Positions 23,101 to 30,231 of a stretch of 64,000 bases of DNA are shown here, in pieces; the first letter of the stretch is position 1; each line of letters starts with the position of its first letter. The notes beneath the pieces are model-generated. The model was not told where the DNA came from. It did no database searches and saw nothing but the letters and a program-made list of their open reading frames with translations. The position numbers and the translations under genes are program-made. The stretch is taken from the NCBI RefSeq assembly GCF_039545095.1, contig NZ_BAABRS010000001.1, positions 744,001 through 808,000 of the forward strand, in the 5' to 3' direction. Source of the DNA: Fodinibius salicampi. GTDB lineage: Bacteria; Bacteroidota; Rhodothermia; Balneolales; Balneolaceae.

Positions 23101-23862
23101 TCGATACCCTCAGTTTTGCAATATGTTAATTCTCACGAAGAATACGCACAGTCATCTGTTGATCAAATTTTCGGCAAGAACTTTGATATTGTCTCCAGTA
23201 AAGAGATATCGACAATAAAGCACATGCTGTTTATTAACTCAGAAAATGGATTTGAAGCACATCCGCTCCCAGTGGAAGCTCAGCTATCAGCAGCATTTCA
23301 TCCAGCAATAGCCGACTTTGATAATGATGGGAACGAAGATGTTTTCCTGTCTCAAAACTTGTTCACCTTTCCAGGTACTATTCCCAGAATTGATGCCGGC
23401 CGGGGACTTCTACTAAAAGGGGATGGTACAGGAAACCTTAAACCTGTTCCAGGACAGGTAAGTGGTATAAAAGCGTACGAGGATCAGCGGGGAGCGGCGG
23501 TCGGAGATTTTAACATGGATGGCAAGATCGATCTTGTTGTCGGGCAGAACGAAGATAAAACTAAGCTATATCAAAACAATCAGTCTAAAAGTGGACTAAG
23601 AGTCAAATTAGTGGGACCTCCTGAGAATACAAGTGCTGTTGGATCAAAAGTTCGGGTCATTTATTCTGATAATACAAAAGGACCACTTAGAGAATTACAG
23701 GCAGGCTCAGGTTATTGGTCCCAAAGCAGCTATACACAGGTCTTGGGTTATGCTAAAGACGTTAAAGAACTGGAAATTCAATGGTACGATGGCAGGTCTA
23801 GCACAGTTGAAGTAAATCCCGACAAAAGGGAGCAAACTATTACATATTCTAAACTCTTTTAG
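20188..23862 (+). CDS. Giant FG-GAP/VCBS lipoprotein with two ASPIC-UnbV domains (CRTAC1-like)
   Basis: This 1224-residue exported protein has a lipobox at C23 (LFSAC). I count 14 calcium-loop repeats of the type D-x-[DN]-x-[DN]-G (for example DVDGDGLID, DIDNDGDLD, DFNNDGRPD), which build two integrin-like beta-propellers. Each propeller ends in an ASPIC/UnbV domain (near residue 550, VRLKGSGNNTHAVGAKV; near residue 1140, VKLVGPPENTSAVGSKV). Such proteins are common next to SusCD genes in marine Bacteroidota, but no biochemical role is established. A surface, calcium-dependent glycan- or protein-binding role is inference. The duplicated architecture suggests internal duplication. Confidence 0.9.
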   Translation: MIVNQLKRNFTFVLFTVVLFSACTGTTDIQWNEEEGYQWAEVSPGYFGNTGFTEIEPSQTGIDFTNQASVENIKENRNFLNGSGVALADVDGDGLIDIYFAQLEGSNKLYKNLGGWEFEDITEKANVALEDYHSTGVVFADVNGDTYPDLLTTSLTKRNELFINNGDGTFSKKENSGLSSSQGSNTMALADIDNDGDLDLYISNFKLKSARDIYSAEELSTENTVQKQGDSLVVVPPYDEYYGIIETEGQSYRNEYGTKDDLYINEGDGTFIKADDREYFFTSDGEERGLSRDWGLTAKFHDINNDGYPDLYVANDFWTPDRFWINRGDGTFRMIDRNTIRSMSFASMGVDFSDINRNGHTDFLITEMLSSVHQRRLRQYAEHLDPIDGRPQYNRNSFYFNRGDNTFAEISNYSQLPASEWSWATNFLDIDLDGYEDVIIATGYGYDYQDIDTQIELNKNSMQGRSGGADAVSYPPLPLRNKMYQNNKDLTFDNKSEEWGFKEQDISLGLAIADLDNDGDPDFVTNRFNEQAALYENNTNKDRIAVRLKGSGNNTHAVGAKVKLEGVSDIAQTKEIAAGGSYVSGSDYQVFFAAEEGTNHTLTITWPGNNKISTIDSVKANRIYEIDQSEVPSDNISELERKISEDPLFTDVSDDISHIHHEDPYNDFNVQPLLPFKVSQLGPGVAWVDYDGDTDDDLLIGSGKGDGLALLQNEGNGEFNRVSNNPITETASGDQTSIISWKESDTVHLVVGSSNFEQGDPNVPSTFHYELQDGEVIGESTIPGILSTTGPLAAADYNGDGTIDLFVGGRFNPGRYPEDASSRLFANNNGDFQLDKRNSQKLLVFGLVTGAVFTDYDGDSDPDLLISREWDSLVLFENRDGVFHDVSAEVGLESYKGWWNGVATGDFNNDGRPDFIATNIGQNSAYQLKDSNPLKLFYEDFNNNGKLNIVDAYYEETLGGYVPRRKLYELNSIPSVLQYVNSHEEYAQSSVDQIFGKNFDIVSSKEISTIKHMLFINSENGFEAHPLPVEAQLSAAFHPAIADFDNDGNEDVFLSQNLFTFPGTIPRIDAGRGLLLKGDGTGNLKPVPGQVSGIKAYEDQRGAAVGDFNMDGKIDLVVGQNEDKTKLYQNNQSKSGLRVKLVGPPENTSAVGSKVRVIYSDNTKGPLRELQAGSGYWSQSSYTQVLGYAKDVKELEIQWYDGRSSTVEVNPDKREQTITYSKLF

Positions 23863-23938
23863 ATTGCTTATTCATATAATCTTTAGTAAGATAATTTTTA
23901 TTAATTACTGTTTGAACTAATAAATATTTCATTTTCTT

Positions 23939-24931
23939 ATGTTTGAAGCGCGATACGTAACGTTGTTTTTCTTTTTGATGTTTCTTTCTGGCAATGCATT
24001 TTGTCAGGATTTCACCCCTTATGAAGAGCAAATACCCAATTCTGAACAGTCCATTCAAATGGTCCCGATTGAGGGCGGAACCTTTTTAATGGGAAGTCCG
24101 AAGGGTGAAGAAGGACGTGATCCCGATGAAGGTCCACAAAAAAAGGTAAAAGTGGATTCCTTCTGGATGGGAAAATATGAAATAACGTGGCAGCAATATG
24201 ATCTGTTTGTTAAAGAAAAAATTCAGAATGTACGCAATAAGGTTTCCAGTGCAGAGGGAGAAGTTGAAATTGAAGCCGATGCAGTGTCTTTACCTACGCC
24301 CCCTTATATCGATATGAGTTTTGGTATGGGCCGGGAGGGCTTTCCGGCTATTAATATGACAAATTATGCCGCCATAATGTATGCCAAATGGTTAACGGCA
24401 CAGACTGGTAATTTTTATCGTCTACCAACCGAAGCTGAATGGGAATACGCCTGTCGTGCCGGTAATAATACGGCTTATTCTTTCGGAGATAATCCTGAAG
24501 CTATTGGAACCTATGCCTGGCATAAAGGAAATAGTGAAAGAAAATATCATCAAATTGGCTCCAAGGAACCCAATGGCTGGGGACTTTATGATATGCAAGG
24601 AAATGTGGCCGAGTGGACGATGGATCAGTACAAAGAAGATTATTTTGAATTACTGGAAGGAAGTCCGGCAGATAATCCTTGGTTTAAACCCGAAACACTT
24701 TATCCCAGGTCGGTCAGGGGAGGGAGCTGGAAGGACGATCCCGAAGAATTGCGATGCGCGGAACGGGAAGGGTCAGAAGCCAGATGGAAACAACGTGATC
24801 CTCAGCTTCCCCGTAGCCTCTGGTGGCTCACTGATGCACCTCATGTGGGATTCCGCTTGATTCGACCTGAAAATCCACCTTCTGAAGAGGAAATGGAGAA
24901 ATATTGGATCGAGGCAATGGAAGATATTTAA
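23939..24931 (+). CDS. Exported SUMF1/FGE-fold protein, probably not a sulfatase activator
   Basis: The 330 residues start with a signal peptide (about 1-22, GNAFCQ) and contain a formylglycine-generating-enzyme fold: VPIEGGTFLMGSPKGEEG, KYEITWQQYDLFV, YRLPTEAEWEYACRAG, GLYDMQGNVAEWTMDQY, SVRGGSWKDDPEELRCAERE and HVGFRLIRPE. In true FGE two cysteines sit near GGS and before RCA; here the GGSW is followed by KDD and only the RCA cysteine remains. There is no sulfatase gene in the window. A binding or structural role, as for GldJ/GldK-type relatives, is more likely. It sits 76 bases after the FG-GAP gene. Confidence 0.85.
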   Translation: MFEARYVTLFFFLMFLSGNAFCQDFTPYEEQIPNSEQSIQMVPIEGGTFLMGSPKGEEGRDPDEGPQKKVKVDSFWMGKYEITWQQYDLFVKEKIQNVRNKVSSAEGEVEIEADAVSLPTPPYIDMSFGMGREGFPAINMTNYAAIMYAKWLTAQTGNFYRLPTEAEWEYACRAGNNTAYSFGDNPEAIGTYAWHKGNSERKYHQIGSKEPNGWGLYDMQGNVAEWTMDQYKEDYFELLEGSPADNPWFKPETLYPRSVRGGSWKDDPEELRCAEREGSEARWKQRDPQLPRSLWWLTDAPHVGFRLIRPENPPSEEEMEKYWIEAMEDI

Positions 24932-25003
24932 TAATGTAACTATTTGGGATTAATAGAATTACAGATATAAATTAATGTAACCTAAAAGTAAAATATACCG
25001 ACT

Positions 25004-26341
25004 ATGGCTCAACAAAACGATGACACAAAAAATGGAATGTCCCGCAAAGATTTTGTCAGAAATGCTTCTCTGGCAGCTGGAGGCGTATTCTTAAGTACCT
25101 TTCCGGCAATGGGAGGACAGCGAAATAAAAGTAATGAAATGCTAAAAATTGCTCTTATCGGCTGTGGCGGACGTGGTACCGGTGCCGCTAACCAGGCGTT
25201 AACCGCAGATAGCGGTAATCAATTAGTTGCTATGGCTGATGCTTTTAGAGATCGTCTTGATGATTGCTATGAGACGCTGTCTAAAAGGTATGGAGATACG
25301 GAACAGCTTAATGTTCCGGAAGACCACAAGTTTACCGGCTTTGATGCCTATAAAAAGGCCATTCAGCTGGCAGATGTAGTAATTTTAGCCACACCTCCCG
25401 GTTTTCGTCCTGTTCACTTTGAGGAAGCAGTTAATGCTGACAAGCATGTGTTCATGGAAAAACCACTGGCTACGGACGTTCCCGGCATACATAAGATTTT
25501 AGAGGCCGGAAAACTGGCTGAGCAAAAAAATCTTAATGTAGTAGTAGGACTGCAGCGCCACTATCAAAACAGCTACCGGGAAGTTTCCAAGCGCGTACAT
25601 GGCGGAGAAATTGGTAGCATTGTCGGTGGACAGGTCTACTGGAATAGTGACGGTGTTTGGGTCCGTCCTCGCGAAGATGGCCAGACCGAGATGGAGTATC
25701 AGATGCGCAACTGGTACTATTTTAACTGGCTTTGCGGAGATCACATTCTGGAGCAGCATATCCACAATATCGATGTTGCCAACTGGATGATCGGTGAGTA
25801 TCCGGCATCAGCTCAGGGCATGGGTGGACGTGAAGTGCGTAACGGTAAAGAGCACGGTCAAATATTTGATCACCATTTTGTTGAGTTTACATATCCCAGT
25901 GGTGCCGTTATTGCCAGTCAGTGTCGTCACCAGGAGGGCACTATGAACCGGGTTTCTGAATTCTTCCAGACAACCGAGGGGACTATTGATACAGCTGGTG
26001 ATAGGGGAATTATTACCAGCTGGGATGGGGAAACCTTGTATGACCACAATGCTGATGGAGATATCAATCCCTATCAACAGGAGCATAATGAGCTCTTTGC
26101 AGCTATTCGAAATGGCGAGGTCATCAATGATACTGAACGGAGTGCCAAGAGTACACTTACGGCAATTATGGGTCGTATGGCAACCTATTCCGGAGATGTG
26201 ATTAGCTGGGAAGATGCCATGAACGGTTCTAAGAAGCTTGTGCCGGATGCACTTTCCTGGGATTCCGAGCCTCCCGTTACTCCTGACGAGAATGGCAATT
26301 ATCCTGTGCCGGTTCCCGGAGTAACAGATGTATTGACCTAA
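25004..26341 (+). CDS. Exported Gfo/Idh/MocA-family oxidoreductase
   Basis: This 445-residue NAD(P)-dependent sugar oxidoreductase carries a Tat-like N-terminus (SRKDFVRNASLAAGG, RK instead of RR, residues 13-27). The Rossmann fold starts at IALIGCGGRGTG (49-60), EKP (152-154) is the classic Gfo/Idh motif, and GDHILEQHIHNIDVANWM holds the catalytic-region residues H247, H252, H254 and D257. Relatives oxidise C3 of glycosides or reduce 3-keto products in the 3-keto-glycoside pathway. The gene is followed by a TIM-barrel isomerase-like gene, a common pairing. An alternative is inositol or other sugar metabolism. Confidence 0.9.
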   Translation: MAQQNDDTKNGMSRKDFVRNASLAAGGVFLSTFPAMGGQRNKSNEMLKIALIGCGGRGTGAANQALTADSGNQLVAMADAFRDRLDDCYETLSKRYGDTEQLNVPEDHKFTGFDAYKKAIQLADVVILATPPGFRPVHFEEAVNADKHVFMEKPLATDVPGIHKILEAGKLAEQKNLNVVVGLQRHYQNSYREVSKRVHGGEIGSIVGGQVYWNSDGVWVRPREDGQTEMEYQMRNWYYFNWLCGDHILEQHIHNIDVANWMIGEYPASAQGMGGREVRNGKEHGQIFDHHFVEFTYPSGAVIASQCRHQEGTMNRVSEFFQTTEGTIDTAGDRGIITSWDGETLYDHNADGDINPYQQEHNELFAAIRNGEVINDTERSAKSTLTAIMGRMATYSGDVISWEDAMNGSKKLVPDALSWDSEPPVTPDENGNYPVPVPGVTDVLT

Positions 26342-26365
26342 GGAGCCTTTCTAATCTTATATTAT

Positions 26366-26398
26366 GTTACTGTCCGTTTATTGATAACGGACAGTGAC
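26366..26398 (+). terminator. Hairpin between Gfo/Idh and TIM-barrel genes
   Basis: GTTACTGTCCGTT (26366-26378) pairs with AACGGACAGTGAC (26386-26398) around a 7-base loop; the inner 10 base pairs are perfect and one G-U pair lies in the outer part. TATTTTC follows. It may end or attenuate the transcript before the TIM-barrel gene, 49 bases downstream. Confidence 0.6.
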
Positions 26399-26446
26399 TA
26401 TTTTCTATCTCCTTTTAGAATTCTAACCATTAGTAAAAAATAAATT

Positions 26447-27373
26447 ATGGACAGGAAAAATTTCTTGAAAAATGGCCTCTTAGCCGGATCTGTCATGGCA
26501 ACAGGGGTAGGGGCAAGTTCTCTTGCACAAACGGAAACGATTGAAGGCAGGCCTGAAGGTAAGAATGATTTTAATCTGAATTATGCTCCTCATTTCGGAA
26601 TGTTCCGGCATCATGCAGGTGACGACCTTCTTGACCAGTTAACGTTTATGGCCGAAAGAGGATTCACCGCACTAGAAGATAACGGGCTAATGGGACGTAA
26701 TCCCGAAATGCAGAAAAAGATTGGAGAACGACTAGCCAAACTGGATATGCAAATGGGTGTTTTTGTCATCGACAAAGGCGGCAATGGTGCCAATACGTTT
26801 GCATCAGATAACGAGGAACATACTGAAATCTTTGTAAATGCCTGCAAAGAGGCTGTGGAAGTGGCTAAGCGGGTCAATGCGAAGTGGATGACCGTAGTAC
26901 CCGGAAATTTTGAGCGGCGGCTTCCTATGGATATTCAAACCAGCAACGTTATTGAAACGCTGCGTCGGGGAGCGGAAATACTTGAACCTCACGGACTGGT
27001 AATGGTACTTGAACCGCTAAGTGATACGCCTGATTTGTATCTGCGTACCTCAGCCCAGACTCATATGATATGTAAGGCTGTAAACAGTCCTTCTTGTAAG
27101 ATTCTGTATGACATATATCACATGCAGAAAAATGAAGGGAATCTTATCAGAAATATTGACTTGTGCTGGGATGAAATTGCCTACTTTCAACAGGGCGACA
27201 ATCCAGGACGGAATGAACCTGGTACCGGAGAAATTAACTTTAAAAACGTCTTTAAGCATATTCATGACAAAGGCTTCGACGGTATTATGGGAATGGAACA
27301 CGGTAATTCAATGGATGGCAGGGAAGGCGAGCAGGCGGTTATCGATGCTTACCTTGAAGCCGATTCTTTTTAA
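26447..27373 (+). CDS. Exported xylose-isomerase-like TIM barrel (hydroxypyruvate isomerase family)
   Basis: This 308-residue protein has a Tat-like leader (DRKNFLKNGLLAGS, then a hydrophobic run ending SLAQT near residue 29). The barrel shows hydroxypyruvate-isomerase-like motifs: VLEPLSD (E189), LYDIYHMQKNEG (D222, H225), GDNPGRNEPGTGEINF (251-265) and GMEHGNS (E284), giving a full set of metal ligands. Exported members near Gfo/Idh and DUF1080 genes are candidates for the sugar-enone hydratase or isomerase step of the 3-keto-glycoside pathway. True hydroxypyruvate isomerase is less likely because this one is exported. Confidence 0.88.
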   Translation: MDRKNFLKNGLLAGSVMATGVGASSLAQTETIEGRPEGKNDFNLNYAPHFGMFRHHAGDDLLDQLTFMAERGFTALEDNGLMGRNPEMQKKIGERLAKLDMQMGVFVIDKGGNGANTFASDNEEHTEIFVNACKEAVEVAKRVNAKWMTVVPGNFERRLPMDIQTSNVIETLRRGAEILEPHGLVMVLEPLSDTPDLYLRTSAQTHMICKAVNSPSCKILYDIYHMQKNEGNLIRNIDLCWDEIAYFQQGDNPGRNEPGTGEINFKNVFKHIHDKGFDGIMGMEHGNSMDGREGEQAVIDAYLEADSF

Positions 27374-27382
27374 AGAGGGGAT

Positions 27383-27423
27383 AGGCATTCTTAGCTGGAG
27401 AAAGAATCGGCTGTAAAATGCCT
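27383..27423. terminator. Possible bidirectional hairpin between convergent genes
   Basis: AGGCATT (27383-27389) and AATGCCT (27417-27423) form a 7-base-pair stem with possible inner pairing around AGC...GCT. It lies between the TIM-barrel stop and the apbE stop. No strong T-run is visible. Confidence 0.35.
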
Positions 27424-27430
27424 GGCTTAT

Positions 27431-28477
27431 TTATTCAGAATCAAGAATCAATCGGTTGAAATGAGCCGATTGATTTATCTTGATTCCTTCTTCTGTTTGA
27501 TGTTGATATTCAATACGTCCCTCTACACTACATTTTTGATTGATTAGAGATATTCCTTCCTCAGCATCCATTACGCTGAGGGCTGAAGCATAGCTGTCCG
27601 CTGTAATACCATCGGGCGCTATGACCGTAACCATGCTTTGTGTCGTTAATCCCATACCGCTTTTGGGATTAATAATATGTGAATAACGCTCGCCATTGAT
27701 ATATACATACTGAAACAAATCTCCGGAGGTTGCAACTGCCCGGTTGGATAATTGAAGCGTTATATTATTGGAAGTTCCTTCTTTAGTATGGACAGGTATC
27801 CGGATGATCCATCCATTTTTGCCCGGAGGCGGATCACCGACTCGGATATCGCCACCGGCATCAATGAGGGCCGAATGGATATTTTGGTTACCTAAAATAC
27901 GAAGTACTTCATCCGTTGTATACCCCTTAGCGATCGCCCCCAGATCCAACTGCATATTTTCTTGTTCCAAGGCAATTGAGGTGGTGGAGGAATCCAAGGC
28001 TACATTCTGATACCCGATACGGGTACTGAGGTCTTTCAAAACCTTTCGATCTGGTAATTTTGGTTCCTCCATTTGGCGTATTTCTCTCCAAAGCCTAACG
28101 AATGGACCAATAGTAATATCAAAGGCCCCATTCGTTTCTTCTGCAACCTCCTGTGATTTACTTACTACGGTAAAAAGGGTAGAGTCAACCGGAATATATT
28201 TATCCGATCCAGAGCGTTCGGATAGCTTATTGAGATTACTATTGGGATCATAATCGCTTAATATGGTATTTAACTGCTCAATCCTTTTAAAAGCCAAGTC
28301 TGCAGCTGATTGTGCTGTTGAATCATCGGGCGCATAAAAAATGAGAGTAAAAAGTGTTCCCATATGCTGCTCCTTAAAAGTATATCGGCTTAACTCTTGG
28401 GCGTATGATAAATTGACAAAACTTGTTGTACACCATAATATTACAGCTAATGATATGATGTATTTTTTAAAGTTCAT
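27431..28477 (-). CDS. apbE: FAD:protein FMN transferase (ApbE)
   Basis: ApbE attaches FMN to threonine residues of Nqr/Rnf-type proteins outside the cytoplasm. The 348 residues have a signal peptide (1-26, LSYAQ) and the family motifs MGTLFTLIFYA, GAFDITIGPFVRLWR, LDLGAIAKGYTTDEV, SALIDAGGDIRVG, RYSHIINPKSG and the metal-site TADSYASAL. Length is normal. It converges with the TIM-barrel gene and is followed upstream by tadA on the same strand after 58 bases. No Nqr or Rnf target gene lies in the window. Confidence 0.95.
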   Translation of the reverse strand: MNFKKYIISLAVILWCTTSFVNLSYAQELSRYTFKEQHMGTLFTLIFYAPDDSTAQSAADLAFKRIEQLNTILSDYDPNSNLNKLSERSGSDKYIPVDSTLFTVVSKSQEVAEETNGAFDITIGPFVRLWREIRQMEEPKLPDRKVLKDLSTRIGYQNVALDSSTTSIALEQENMQLDLGAIAKGYTTDEVLRILGNQNIHSALIDAGGDIRVGDPPPGKNGWIIRIPVHTKEGTSNNITLQLSNRAVATSGDLFQYVYINGERYSHIINPKSGMGLTTQSMVTVIAPDGITADSYASALSVMDAEEGISLINQKCSVEGRIEYQHQTEEGIKINQSAHFNRLILDSE

Positions 28478-28535
28478 TCAGTTTAAATATTTGTGATATT
28501 TGAAATTCTACTAGGAAACTATTTACAGTGTATTT

Positions 28536-29027
28536 TTATTGCTGGCCGTTCTGTTTCCCCCGGCGTTCTTGGAAAAATTGCTTTAAAAGCCATTCGCAGT
28601 CTTTTTCCATGAATCCATGTAGAACTTTAGGCTGATGATTTAATTTTTCACTGCCTGCAATATTAAATATGCTTCCACAGCCACCAGCTTTAGCATCAAG
28701 GGCCCCAATAATAACGGTATCAATTTTGGCCCACACTAATCCACCAGCACACATGGGACAGGGTTCAAGCGTTACATAGAGCGTACAACCCGTGAGATAT
28801 TTTTCTTCAAGGGTAGAACAGGCTGCTGATATTGCCAGCATTTCTGCATGAGCCGTCGGGTCTTTTAGCCGTTCAGTTTGGTTATATCCTTTCCCAATAA
28901 TTTGATCGTCTTTGACAACTATTGCTCCAACAGGAACCTCTTTTTCTTCGTAGGCCTGCTCTGCCAGATGAAAAGCCTGCCTCATAAACTGGAGATGTTT
29001 CTTGGCCCCGGAGATATCGTTATTCAT
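28536..29027 (-). CDS. tadA: tRNA-specific adenosine deaminase
   Basis: TadA converts A34 to inosine in tRNA-Arg(ACG). The 163 residues have the zinc deaminase signature: H60-A-E62 (PTAHAEMLAI), and PCPMC with C90 and C93. VPVGAIVVKD and GCGSIFNIAG also fit TadA. Closely related guanine or cytosine deaminases exist, but this motif set is usual for TadA. It is divergent from apt with a 70-base gap that must hold both promoters. Confidence 0.93.
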   Translation of the reverse strand: MNNDISGAKKHLQFMRQAFHLAEQAYEEKEVPVGAIVVKDDQIIGKGYNQTERLKDPTAHAEMLAISAACSTLEEKYLTGCTLYVTLEPCPMCAGGLVWAKIDTVIIGALDAKAGGCGSIFNIAGSEKLNHQPKVLHGFMEKDCEWLLKQFFQERRGKQNGQQ

Positions 29028-29097
29028 ATTTATTTGCTTCCTTGGTTGTTAAATAGATATTATCAAATCGAAAATCTTAAACAACAAGATAACGGGA

Positions 29098-29640
29098 ATG
29101 GACGAAGTTAGACAAAAGATTATTGCATTACTTAAAGAAAATATCCGGAATGTACCGGATTTTCCGAAAGCGGGTATCCAATTCAAGGACATAACTCCTT
29201 TATTACGCAATCCCGATACGCTGGAGTTAACCTCACAAATTCTTTCCCGTCCTTTTCGTAATGCCAATATTGATTACGTAGTTGGCCTTGAGTCCCGTGG
29301 CTTTTTATTTGGTACTAATTTGGCCCAGGACCTCCATGCCGGATTTGTTCCTATACGTAAACCGGGGAAACTGCCCGCAGAAACGATCTCCGCTACTTAT
29401 GCCCTCGAGTATGGGGAGGATACAATTGAAATCCATAAAGATTCCTTTGCCACAGGAGACAGGGTATTGATTCACGATGACTTGATAGCTACCGGTGGTT
29501 CCGCTTTAGCAGCGACTGAATTAGTGGAACAATTGGGAGCAGAAGTAGCCGGATACTCCTTTATAGCCGAATTAGCCGCTCTTTCTGGCCGGGATCAGCT
29601 TAAGGAAAATATCCCCATAGATATTTTATTGGCCCTTTAA
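29098..29640 (+). CDS. apt: Adenine phosphoribosyltransferase
   Basis: Apt makes AMP from adenine and PRPP in purine salvage. The 180 residues are of normal length and show NVPDFPKAGIQFKDITPLL, the VVGLESRGFLFG loop, VPIRKPGKLP, and the PRPP-binding RVLIHDDLIATGGSALAA. Start ATG 29098 gives the standard N-terminus. Confidence 0.97.
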   Translation: MDEVRQKIIALLKENIRNVPDFPKAGIQFKDITPLLRNPDTLELTSQILSRPFRNANIDYVVGLESRGFLFGTNLAQDLHAGFVPIRKPGKLPAETISATYALEYGEDTIEIHKDSFATGDRVLIHDDLIATGGSALAATELVEQLGAEVAGYSFIAELAALSGRDQLKENIPIDILLAL

Positions 29641-29647
29641 AATTGTC

Positions 29648-29663
29648 AGGAACAATTGTTCCT
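29648..29663. promoter_or_regulatory. Perfect 16-base palindrome after apt
   Basis: AGGAACAATTGTTCCT lies 8 bases beyond the apt stop and 68 bases before the lipoprotein start. It has no loop, which is more like a protein-binding site than a terminator. It may control the following lipoprotein gene; this is inference. Confidence 0.35.
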
Positions 29664-29730
29664 TCATCCTCTATAATTAGTGTTCTTAGCAAGAAGTACG
29701 TTAACTATAACATATAGATGGATGATATTT

Positions 29731-30231
29731 ATGGAAACATTTACCAAAAAAATGGGATGTGTTTTAGTTTTGGCTCTATTAATTTTAGGGGGCTGTAAGT
29801 CAATGGCTATTAATAAGGTTGACTATTCGCAGCCAATCGAGTCAGTTTTAGAGCCGGATAACGAGGGAAATGTAGAGGATATAAAACACGGGCTTAAGTT
29901 TAATATACTTCCCCTGCAATACATGGAAACACAGGATACTACGTCGGTCACCACTTCCGAAATTCGATATATCAGGGGCGAGAAGGGGTATTACTATATT
30001 ACAGCACCAACATACCAGCATGTTTACCTTATGAGTCCCGAAGAAGGAGCGCTTGAACTCGAAGAGAGATTTCTTATCAATAAAGCAGGAATACAAGAGC
30101 CTGCTTTTAACCAGCGGAATAAATATATAGAACTGCTTGACCGAAGAAATGGAGAAAGTTACAGGCTAACCATAGAAGGGCTGGAACAAGATGAATCCGA
30201 AATGAAAAACTCTGAGGAGAACTCATTATGA
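29731..30231 (+). CDS. Lipoprotein of unknown function
   Basis: I do not recognise this family. I place the start at ATG 29731 (166 residues) because it gives a clean lipoprotein signal: METFTKKMGCVLV, then the lipobox LGGC with C22. A longer frame to 29680 would put charged residues ahead of the signal. The mature part is rich in beta-prone residues (IRYIRGEKGYYYITAPTY). The stop overlaps the next start as ATGA at 30228-30231, so the two proteins are probably made together and may interact. Confidence 0.75.
   Translation: METFTKKMGCVLVLALLILGGCKSMAINKVDYSQPIESVLEPDNEGNVEDIKHGLKFNILPLQYMETQDTTSVTTSEIRYIRGEKGYYYITAPTYQHVYLMSPEEGALELEERFLINKAGIQEPAFNQRNKYIELLDRRNGESYRLTIEGLEQDESEMKNSEENSL

Noticed and set aside
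23939-24931. Formylglycine-generating enzyme (sulfatase activator)
   Set aside because: The cysteine pair is incomplete and no sulfatase gene lies nearby; kept only as SUMF1-fold protein.
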